This document shows positions 1-5,800 of a stretch of 6,775 bases of DNA, piece by piece (positions within the stretch are counted from its first letter, which is position 1; each line of letters begins with the position of its first letter). The stretch comes from Methanothrix sp. (lineage in GTDB: Archaea; Halobacteriota; Methanosarcinia; Methanotrichales; Methanotrichaceae), in assembly GCA_023229165.1 (NCBI GenBank), contig JALNZQ010000148.1, positions 1-6,775 of the forward strand, given 5' to 3'. The position numbers were made by a program, and so were the translations under genes. Below the pieces are notes generated by a model. The model did not search any database. It saw only the letters and a program-made list of their open reading frames with translations, and was not told the origin of the DNA.

Positions 1-554
1 GACAACTGGGCGGCAGGGATCGGCTGAAGATATTGAGGCCACCTTGATCCGGTTCGTCGATCACCGCCTTCCAGAAGGCTCTGCTTTTTTGGACGGTGAG
101 CACAAACTGATCTCGGGATACAAGCTCCTGAGAAAAGAGGGCCAGCTGTGACCAGAAGAGCATGGAGTCGGCATAAGCTATGCCCTGAGGTGGATGGAAG
201 GGCAATTCCAGGAGAAGATCGAGGGCTGAGCTGCTCTCCACGCCCAGGGCCGGGACAGAGTAGGTGCCCAAAAGAGATGGTTTTTCGGATAGGTAGTCCT
301 CCCGCAAAAGCCAGGGGGAGGGAAGAGGTCCGGATTCGCCGGAAGGAAGAAGGAGGGCCGGCTCTTCTAACCGGCAGCCGTCGCCGCTCCAGGTCTTTGA
401 GCTCTATGCCGGGCAGGGCAAAAGGATGAGAATGAGACGGAAGATGCTGTTTCTTACGATTGCCTGATCTGCCGACAGAGGAGAGGGGCAGAGCTGAGGA
501 TTCGGCCCAGATGTAGAAAGTTTCCGTGTCCCAAAGGGAGTGTAAGACCTGCAT
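1..554 (-). CDS. SNF2-family helicase, N-terminal part, leaves window, apparent frameshift
   Basis: Predicted N-terminal, pre-motor part of a prokaryotic SNF2/DEAD-like helicase (ATP-driven DNA or protein-DNA remodeller). Translation from ATG at 554-552 gives 62 residues in one frame: MQVLHSLW, then FYIWAE, then HPFALPGIELKDLERR. These match the usual opening of this family (xVLHxxW, F-[FLY]-x-W-[AG]-E, HPFA). From about 367 the family-like sequence continues in the next frame: ALLLPSGESGPLPSP, then FWSQLALFSQELVSRDQF, AFWKAVIDEPD and LPPSC, running off base 1. Joining the halves by skipping one base near 368 gives a smooth reading ('RRLPV-EEPALLLPS'). The motor domains lie outside the window. 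An AGGGG-type SD sits about 10 bases upstream. It starts 40 bases after the preceding minus-strand gene, so it may be co-transcribed. The gene may be broken, or the frameshift may be a sequence error. Family call is from motif recall only. Confidence 0.75.
   Translation of the reverse strand, partial: MQVLHSLWDTETFYIWAESSALPLSSVGRSGNRKKQHLPSHSHPFALPGIELKDLERRRLPVRRAGPPSSFRRIRTSSLPLAFAGGLPIRKTISFGHLLCPGPGRGEQLSPRSSPGIALPSTSGHSLCRLHALLVTAGPLFSGACIPRSVCAHRPKKQSLLEGGDRRTGSRWPQYLQPIPAAQL
360..403 (-). other. Apparent frameshift zone in the SNF2-type helicase gene
   Basis: The N-terminal family signature is read in one frame down to about 369, and the following signature in the next frame from 367. 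The downstream frame has a TAG at 406-404, so the change must lie between 403 and about 360. Dropping one base at 368 (minus-strand GTT-a-GAA) restores a single frame. The segment is GC-rich, so a sequencing indel is possible. A real mutation or a +1 recoding site are the alternatives. No clear slippery heptamer is visible. Confidence 0.6.
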
Positions 555-594
555 GTATTCGAGCCCCTACCCGGATGCAAATAGCGGAAAACTG

Positions 595-975
595 CTATGC
601 ATCATCGTTCGCAGTAGTAGTAAGATCGCTCGGCGCTGCCTGGCATCTGAAGCTGAAGGTATTGCCATTTTCGTAGTTCATCGTCAAGAGAAACGTGTCC
701 CCAGATTCAACGCAGAAAGTGCCGGAGCCGTTTACCAGATCTGCCTCGTCCCAGCCTTCAAAAGAGAAAATCAGCTTCAGACTAGCATTATCCCTCTCGA
801 ATCGGCCATCGATGTAGCCATCCTGAGTGCCGAACTGATAGCTTCCCGTTACCTCGTTTTTTTCACCCACTTGTATCAGAAGATGCGGATCTGGTGACTG
901 GCAGAGATAATCTTCCACCATATCCACTGCCTCGATGACTTTCCATTTACCGGCAAATTCGCTTTCTATAACCAT
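595..975 (-). CDS. Small beta-rich conserved hypothetical protein (126 aa)
   Basis: The function is unknown. The 126 residues start with an FAGKW segment, then alternate short polar and hydrophobic strands with many glycines: TGSYQFG, YIDGRFE, LKLIFSFEGWDEADLVNG (about residues 43-82), then a hydrophobic strand and NTFSFRCQ. This looks like a small beta-barrel or sandwich. The pattern G-x-F/x-F-x-F-E-G-x-D-E-x-D-x-V-x-G resembles a family of short hypothetical proteins I have seen, but I cannot name it. No signal peptide or membrane segment is visible, and the last 15 residues are polar and probably disordered. The start is well supported by GGAGG seven bases upstream. It lies 67 bases after csa3 and 40 before the SNF2 gene. 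An AAATTTAAA box across the csa3 stop (1039-1047) could give it its own promoter. The opposite-strand ORF over the same bases has no protein-like pattern. Confidence 0.7.
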   Translation of the reverse strand: MVIESEFAGKWKVIEAVDMVEDYLCQSPDPHLLIQVGEKNEVTGSYQFGTQDGYIDGRFERDNASLKLIFSFEGWDEADLVNGSGTFCVESGDTFLLTMNYENGNTFSFRCQAAPSDLTTTANDDA

Positions 976-982
976 CCTGGAT

Positions 983-987
983 CCTCC
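983..987 (-). promoter_or_regulatory. Shine-Dalgarno site of the 126-aa gene
   Basis: Minus-strand GGAGG, part of GGAGGATCC, complements the archaeal 16S 3' end. It is seven bases upstream of the ATG at 975-973 and fixes that start. Confidence 0.65.
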
Positions 988-1042
988 ATGAGAATTGTCG
1001 GCGATCTTTGCAGTCCATGGGATATGGCTTTTTCGCCCAAAT

Positions 1043-1672
1043 TTAAAGGAGTATCTTCCCGGTCAGGGTTATACGCACCTCTTTGGTCTTGCCCCGGGCA
1101 AGTACATTCAGAGCGCCAAGATCAGCCAGCCGGGCCACCTGGCGGGAGACCGTGCTCTCGGAGACAGAGAGACGCTTTGCGATATCGGTAATATTAGTAG
1201 GCTGGCTCTCGCTAACGTCCTTTAAAATCCTCTTTTGCCGATCTTCCAGAACGGCGGTGATATTAGGCAGGGTGACCTCATGGAGGCTTCTTTCGATATC
1301 GCTGTAGTTGGTGGTCTTAAAGATCTTCCCTGACTGAGAGATGCAGGCGATGGTGAAGGCGAGGAATATCTCCCGCGGCCCACCCGAGAGGTTGGCGATG
1401 ACCTGTCCCTCGGCCTTTTCCAGAAGAGCTATTAAAGAGACCACCATGCCCTCAAAATCCCGGTGATTGACGCGGTGGATCTGCAGATCAATGGTGCTGT
1501 CTATTTGGCTGGAGAGGTCCCGGATGGCCTGCACCGTCAGCTCGCCGCGCGTGTCCAACTCCACTTCGGGGCGAATGAGGATGATGCGATCTTTGCCCTC
1601 TATTCCGTATTTCACAATCAGGGATACGATCTGGGAGGAATCGAATCCGGAAAGGGAGATGTAGGTTTTCAT
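1043..1672 (-). CDS. csa3: Csa3-like CARF-HTH transcriptional regulator
   Basis: Predicted DNA-binding regulator of the Csa3 family, which senses cyclic oligoadenylate (cA4 in characterised members) and controls CRISPR adaptation or interference genes. Residues 1-130 form a Rossmann-like CARF domain: opening strand MKTYISLSGF, strand IILIRPE (30-36), and the ligand-loop-like NLSGGPRE (94-101) followed by a hydrophobic helix. Residues 145-205 are a winged HTH of MarR/ArsR type (ITDIAKRLSVSESTVSRQVA at 161-180, then a wing with RGKTKEVRITLTGK). The 209-residue length is normal for Csa3. The promoter is close to the start, giving a short or absent leader. No cas genes or repeats lie in the window, so its targets are either elsewhere or local. 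Genes downstream on the same strand may be co-transcribed. Family call is strong; the exact ligand and targets are inference. Confidence 0.85.
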   Translation of the reverse strand: MKTYISLSGFDSSQIVSLIVKYGIEGKDRIILIRPEVELDTRGELTVQAIRDLSSQIDSTIDLQIHRVNHRDFEGMVVSLIALLEKAEGQVIANLSGGPREIFLAFTIACISQSGKIFKTTNYSDIERSLHEVTLPNITAVLEDRQKRILKDVSESQPTNITDIAKRLSVSESTVSRQVARLADLGALNVLARGKTKEVRITLTGKILL

Positions 1673-1694
1673 TATCTAATAATACAGATTTGAT

Positions 1695-1704
1695 GCATAA
1701 ATGC
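1695..1704 (-). promoter_or_regulatory. TATA-like box of csa3
   Basis: On the minus strand GCATTTATGC lies 23-32 bases upstream of the csa3 ATG, the spacing expected for an archaeal TATA box serving a leaderless or very short-leader transcript. The element is itself a small dyad (GCAT-2-ATGC). No SD precedes the ATG, which agrees with a leaderless message. Confidence 0.4.
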
Positions 1705-1719
1705 TTTTCCGTGTTACAA

Positions 1720-1735
1720 TTGCACGATACTGCAA
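1720..1735. promoter_or_regulatory. Dyad operator candidate TTGCA-N6-TGCAA upstream of csa3
   Basis: A perfect 5+5 inverted repeat with a 6-base spacer, 48-63 bases upstream of the csa3 start and about 15 bases upstream of its TATA-like box. Position and symmetry fit a dimeric winged-HTH regulator binding as an activator, possibly Csa3 itself. No binding evidence is available from sequence. Confidence 0.35.
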
Positions 1736-1744
1736 ATGGCCGGT

Positions 1745-1759
1745 CGGGCCGGATGCCCG
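1745..1759. repeat. GC-rich hairpin (CGGGC, 5-base loop, GCCCG)
   Basis: A perfect 5-bp stem with loop CGGAT inside a GC-rich stretch (1738-1768). A second GCCCG at 1762-1766 could pair with the same arm, so two alternative hairpins exist. It lies between the carboxymuconolactone-decarboxylase-like gene and csa3. It may be a transcript end structure or chance. Confidence 0.3.
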
Positions 1760-1797
1760 CAGCCCGGCAAAAGACTGTTCCCCAGTGGAGGCCCAAA

Positions 1798-1816
1798 GTC
1801 TGCTGCAGACAAAAAA
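1798..1816 (-). terminator. Candidate terminator of the CMD-like gene
   Basis: About 20 bases past the stop codon at 1837, the minus strand has a run of six T (1816-1811), as in archaeal intrinsic termination. It is followed by the perfect inverted repeat GTCTGC-A-GCAGAC (1810-1798). The stem follows rather than precedes the T run, so the T run is the more likely signal. Confidence 0.35.
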
Positions 1817-1836
1817 TGAAGCGTTGGGTCGAATTT

Positions 1837-2160
1837 CTATTTTCCCAGTATTTCATACAATATCTTCATGCCTTTGGTGAAGGGGGGCATTCCAGAAGTT
1901 AGCAGAACCACTCTCAGGACATCCACAATCTCGTCCTTGGTGATGCCCAGCTCCTTCATGCCGCTCATCATCTGCTTCTTGGTGGCCCGGTCGTCGGAGG
2001 CGGCGGCATTGATGCCGATGGCAATCAGCTTCTGGGCCTTGTAGTCCAGGGCTTTGCCGGTGTAGATGGCCTCGTTCATTCCCACAATGGCTTTGTAGAG
2101 GTCGGGATATTCGGTCTTGGTCCTGGCCATGCCTTCGCCAAAGAAAACTTCTTCTTTCAT
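1837..2160 (-). CDS. Carboxymuconolactone decarboxylase / AhpD-fold protein lacking the redox cysteines
   Basis: A 107-residue, all-helical protein of the CMD/AhpD-like fold. The core is ALDYKAQKLIAIGINAAASD (37-56), followed by a helix and the typical GITKDEIVDVLRVVLLTSG (72-90). Family members with redox activity carry CxxC and a His in the helix after the first core helix. Here that stretch reads SDDRATKKQMM and the whole protein has no cysteine or histidine, so peroxidase or disulfide chemistry is unlikely. Such small variants are common in methanogens and their role is unknown. The start is well supported by AAGGTGA seven bases upstream and a TATA box further up. Met11 is a less likely alternative start. 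It appears to be a single-gene unit with its own promoter and a T-run after the stop. Confidence 0.85.
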   Translation of the reverse strand: MKEEVFFGEGMARTKTEYPDLYKAIVGMNEAIYTGKALDYKAQKLIAIGINAAASDDRATKKQMMSGMKELGITKDEIVDVLRVVLLTSGMPPFTKGMKILYEILGK

Positions 2161-2167
2161 TCTTGAT

Positions 2168-2172
2168 TCACC
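2168..2172 (-). promoter_or_regulatory. Shine-Dalgarno site of the CMD-like gene
   Basis: Minus-strand GGTGA in AAGGTGAATC matches the archaeal anti-SD. It is seven bases before the ATG at 2160-2158 and selects this start over the internal Met11. Confidence 0.65.
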
Positions 2173-2196
2173 TTAATACTACTAATCGCTCTTGCA

Positions 2197-2210
2197 CTTT
2201 ATAGTTTTCT
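2197..2210 (-). promoter_or_regulatory. BRE/TATA promoter of the CMD-like gene
   Basis: The minus strand reads AGAAAA then CTATAAAG. The first matches the BRE pattern RNWAAW and the second is a good TATA box. The box is about 40 bases upstream of the ATG, predicting a transcript start near 2175 and a short leader that holds the SD. Confidence 0.55.
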
Positions 2211-2283
2211 GCATAGGGTTTTTGGAGGGGGGCCATGGCGGATGGGCAGGGGAAAAATGAGCGGAGATGGGCGCACGGGGAAA

Positions 2284-2493
2284 TTATAGGAGATGATCTG
2301 AGATTGCCCGGTGGGCTCCCAGGTTCTGAAGCAGGTTGATGGTGGTGATTATGTCACGACCAGCGCAGCACTCGCTCGACTCGGGACCACTGGACACCAT
2401 GCATTTGATGCCGCTAAAGCCGATCTTCAATAAGATTTCCAGCTTTATGTTAAAATGAATACCACGCAGCTTTCTACGCTGGTGCGCCGCCAC
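2284..2493 (-). CDS. Doubtful 69-aa ORF, possible gene remnant
   Basis: Starts with GTG and has no clear SD. Residues 18-69 look protein-like: KLEILLKIGFSGIKC, then SSGPESSECCAGRDI, then TTINLLQNLGAHRAIS. Third codon positions there are rich in G/C (for example ATC ACC ACC ATC AAC CTG), like the other minus-strand genes. I do not recognise the family. The first 15 residues are basic and may be non-native, so it could be the tail of a degraded gene. It may equally be chance. Confidence 0.25.
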   Translation of the reverse strand: MAAHQRRKLRGIHFNIKLEILLKIGFSGIKCMVSSGPESSECCAGRDIITTINLLQNLGAHRAISDHLL

Positions 2494-2515
2494 CGTTGCA
2501 CTATTTTAGATTGCC

Positions 2516-2530
2516 AGAAAATCTTAAATA
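2516..2530 (+). promoter_or_regulatory. BRE/TATA promoter of the Pepco-caspase unit
   Basis: AGAAAA (BRE pattern RNWAAW, 2516-2521) precedes CTTAAATA (2523-2530), a TATA-type box. The expected transcript start about 25 bases on is near 2551, at or just before ATG 2553, so the message would be nearly leaderless. The same AGAAAA element occurs in the divergent CMD-like promoter. Confidence 0.5.
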
Positions 2531-2552
2531 GATGAGAACAAGTTAAGGCCCT

Positions 2553-2879
2553 ATGCCAGAAGGGAATATGGAAACAATTCCATTTATTATCGTGTTACCA
2601 GATGATAATGCTGATAATGATAAAATGGGAATTTTTGGCAGTCTCAGATCAGACGCGAAAATCGGCCTAAAGCATATCCCCATTGACTTACTAAAAAATA
2701 ACTTGGCAAATGTTTCTCACTCTATGATAAGTGTTCTCGAAGATGTGAAACATATTGGGCAATTTCGACTTAAGGAAATAACTATACAAGTAGAAGTAAG
2801 CTCTGATGGTGGAATAAATCTCATCGGGACGGCAAGTCTTGGTGGCAAAGGCGCGATAACATTAACCTTTGCTGAGTGA
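2553..2879 (+). CDS. Pepco-like (peptidase co-occurring) small partner protein
   Basis: A 108-residue protein encoded just upstream of a caspase-fused protein. It opens with an IPFIIVLPDD strand (9-18), has an amphipathic helix IPIDLLKNNLANVSHSMISV (42-61), and ends in two or three beta-strands: LKEITIQVEVSSDGGINLIG (73-92) and GAITLTFAE. This order, and the terminal xxVxVEVxxxGGxxxIG...aItLxF pattern, resembles the Pepco/Trypco domains reported beside caspase- and trypsin-like proteases in predicted conflict systems. Their biochemical role is not known to me; a regulator or adaptor of the protease is inferred. Start choice is open: ATG 2553 fits a leaderless message, while ATG 2568 (Met6) would leave the family-like IPF strand at the very N terminus. 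Neither has a strong SD. The stop is 5 bases before the next start, so the two are translationally coupled. Confidence 0.7.
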   Translation: MPEGNMETIPFIIVLPDDNADNDKMGIFGSLRSDAKIGLKHIPIDLLKNNLANVSHSMISVLEDVKHIGQFRLKEITIQVEVSSDGGINLIGTASLGGKGAITLTFAE

Positions 2880-2880
2880 T
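2874..2880 (+). promoter_or_regulatory. Shine-Dalgarno-like site of the caspase-HSP90 gene inside the Pepco gene end
   Basis: GAGTGAT, an imperfect form of archaeal GAGGTGAT, overlaps the Pepco stop codon and ends 4 bases before ATG 2885. This supports that start and coupling to the upstream gene. Confidence 0.45.
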
Positions 2881-2884
2881 CTGG

Positions 2885-5800
2885 ATGCCTAAATATCGTG
2901 CTCTATTGATCGGTGTTCCAGAATACGACAGCGATGCCATTGTGGACCTTCCATTTATTAGAAATGATATAATAAAACTAGAAAAAGCACTCGAATCCTC
3001 TGGTTACCATGTGCGTTCAGTGGGATTAAAAGAGAATCCTACAGCTAATTTGATCAAACAACAGATTCATAAGTTTTGTGTTAAGGAAAAAGAACCAGGG
3101 GAGACATTAATTATATGCTTTTCTGGACATGGGCTCCACTATGATGGTATTGATTATTTAGTTCCTTTCGATGCATATACAGAAGATATTACCAACATTG
3201 CATCATATCTTGTTCCACTGGATTTCACTGAAGTATTCGAAAATTCCGCAGCCGCTGCAATAATATTTTTCATTGATGCTTGCAGAGAAGGTATCGAACT
3301 CGGTTCAGAGAGCGTCCTAAACATAGTTAATTGGGGTAAAGGTAAATTGAAATCCATAAGAAACCGAGATGTTGCAACTATTTTTTCTTGCGAGCCGGGA
3401 GAAGTTAGCCGTTACGTTGCCAAACCAGATGGATTCAGCTTTTTTTCGAGAGCATTGGCAGAAGTGATTCAAGCGGAATGCCAAGCATCCACTTTTGAGG
3501 AAGTAATTGCGGAAATTCAAATCAAGTTGAACGCACTTACAGATAGCAATGATAAACCTAGACAAACTGTTCGAGTTCATCTTGAAACTTTCGCTGGCGA
3601 AAATAGGCTTTCTAAAAGAACCATTTGCAAAGGTTCGAAAAATATCGAGGCCAAGTCTATTACTGAAGATTCTTGGTATCAAAGCGCTCTATTTAATGAA
3701 ATGTGGAATGCGGATTCATTGAAGAATGATGCATCAATCGAGGACTTGAGATCCAATGTAAGCCAACTCGTTGCAGCTTGTCGTAAGGAGTGGTCAGATT
3801 CAATTGAAGCTTTGCCCAATAATACCTGGCGAGATGAAAGATATCCCATTCGAATAATAGAATTAATAGCGTTCCATGTTTCTAGGTGCGGAGCTCTAAA
3901 GCTCTCTCCAGCTGAAGTCGCCCTACTATCGATTGTTCCATTCATACATGAAGCAGTTCTTGCAGCAGCTGTGAAGAAAGCTGTAAATGCAGATCCACTT
4001 TCTTTGAAAAACAGTGGAAATGTCACTGGTTTTCGCGCATCATTAGAGATGACACATTTATCTTTGCCGCAGTTTGTTCGCAAAGCACAAAGCCTGAAGG
4101 AAAATAAACAAATCGCTGAACATGATGCGATAGCAATATGGCTGATGAATCGATGCATTTTGCGAGAACCCTATGTATGGATGGACAAATCACAAGAAGG
4201 ATATATTTCAGATAATCTAATGGAAGCAATTTTATTACCAAGCAAGAATCAATCGCGGCATATAAAAGAATCACTAACAAAAAATCGTCTCTTGGAAATG
4301 GCACTATGCATAAATTCAAACCCAGAGCGAATTGAGCGCTCTGACCGACCAAGGGCCTTCAAGCCTGAAGCCTATGTAGCGCCAAGCTCTCAACATCAAC
4401 AGGTTATCCGAGAGAAATTATTGGCCTATCTATTGACTCTTTTTGGCTGGATGGCCATTGATGTGAGAATGCTTCATGAAGTTATAATCGATCATATCGG
4501 TCTCAGTGATCCAATAACTTCCGAGGATGTCCTTCGTACAATTAACGATGCATCTTGGGTCCCGGATGCAGGAGGAAAGTCCCTACAAGCGATTTGCCGC
4601 CATCCTGCAGTTGATTTAGCCCTTCATGAGCATGTACAACAAGCGAATGTAGTTCTCGAAGCTATCCGAAAAAAAATTCATGCTAAAGAGGATGGAATGG
4701 ATATTTTAGATGATCTTCCCCTCAGGTTAACAGCGCATGAAATTTGTCCAGAATCTACTGAGAATGAAATGCCACTCTATGAAACCCCGCATCTGCGTTT
4801 CCAATTGGCCCACAATGAAATCCGTGAGCTGTTGATGGGAGAACAGCTCTACGGAGACCCTGCCCTCGCCATACGTGAGCTATATCAAAACGCCCTTGAT
4901 GCATGTCGCTATCGTCAGGCGCGCATAGCTTATTTGGAGCGGATGAGAATTTATGCGGGTCCCAAATGGGAAGGGCATATCATTTTTCGCCAAGGTATTG
5001 AAGATGGGCGTCATTATATCGAATGCGAGGACAATGGCATTGGCATGGGACGCCACGAACTTGCTGATGCATTTTCCTGCGCAGGCAAACGTTTCGCTGA
5101 TATGCCAGAATTTATCGAAGAGCAAGCTGAATGGCTTCGTTGCGATCCTCCGATCAGATTGTATCCGAATAGCCAATTTGGCATAGGTGTATTTAGCTAT
5201 TTTATGCTAGCAGATGAACTATCAATAGAAACATGTCGCCTTGACCGCAAGGGAAATCCAGGCGAGAATCTAATCATCCAAATATCGGGTAGTGGAAGCC
5301 TTTTTCGAGTCAGGCCATTCAACAAGCATACTGATGCGGGAACACGCATACGCTTATACTTAAATAAGACTCAATATAAAGAAAAATGGGGTGGCCAAAA
5401 AGATATATCTTGCTTGGATATCATGAGGGACCAACTTTGGGTTTCCGAATTCACCACTGATGTCGTTAGAGATGATGAAATGGATACGTGGATTCCTGGA
5501 AAATTACATAAGAAGTTTTCTGGAGAAGATTCAATCCTGACCCCCAAAAAACCTGGTTTATGGTGGATAAAAACCAACTCCAATCATTTTAGCCATTATC
5601 ATGATGGTAGTTGGTTCGGAGATGGCAAGCTTTTAGCAGATGGCATCGATACAGAGAGCCACTTTATATGCGCAATCATAGATCTAAATCAAGCATACAG
5701 ACCTAAACTTACCATTGATCGCAAAAAAATCGTTGAATGGGATAGAAGATATGCTACAAATTTAGTTCGGGATCAAATTCAGGTCTTGGTTGAAAATCAG

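Larger units (their letters stand above)
2161..2552. other. Divergent intergenic region between the minus-strand block and the Pepco-caspase unit
   Basis: 392 bases with no confident gene. It holds the promoter and SD of the CMD-like gene at its left edge, a purine-rich stretch with G runs (2227-2283), a doubtful minus-strand ORF (2493-2284), and the promoter of the plus-strand unit at its right edge. Composition falls from GC-rich to AT-rich around 2500, so this is a plausible boundary of acquired DNA. I see no tRNA, attachment-site duplication or insertion sequence end. Confidence 0.5.

Noticed and set aside
2..151. Plus-strand open stretch ending in TGA that first looked like the C-terminus of a leftward-entering gene
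   Set aside because: The minus strand over the same bases gives a recognisable SNF2-type helicase sequence, so the plus-strand reading is its shadow.
148..429. Plus-strand 93-aa ORF
   Set aside because: Arg/Pro/Gly-rich low-pattern translation, antisense to the SNF2-type gene and without an SD.
526..897. Plus-strand 123-aa ORF
   Set aside because: Antisense to the 126-aa minus-strand gene, which has a strong SD and a beta-rich family-like pattern; the plus reading has neither.
988..1307. Three overlapping plus-strand ORFs opposite csa3
   Set aside because: Shadows of the clearly recognised Csa3 frame.
1488..1856. Minus-strand 122-aa ORF overlapping csa3 in another frame
   Set aside because: Covers the csa3 start, promoter and intergenic hairpins, and its translation shows no domain pattern.
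2351..2458. Plus-strand 35-aa ORF preceded by GGTGGTGATT
   Set aside because: The SD-like sequence is only one base from the ATG, too close to work, and the peptide shows no recognisable pattern.
1..2552. CRISPR array expected near a csa3 gene
   Set aside because: No regularly spaced direct repeats of 24-37 bases are visible.
2161..2552. tRNA or insertion-sequence end at the composition boundary
   Set aside because: No cloverleaf, CCA-type end, terminal inverted repeat or target duplication could be found by eye.
3154..5583. Several minus-strand ORFs of 67-159 aa and one plus-strand 77-aa ORF
   Set aside because: All lie inside the continuous caspase-HSP90 reading frame, whose motifs are unambiguous.
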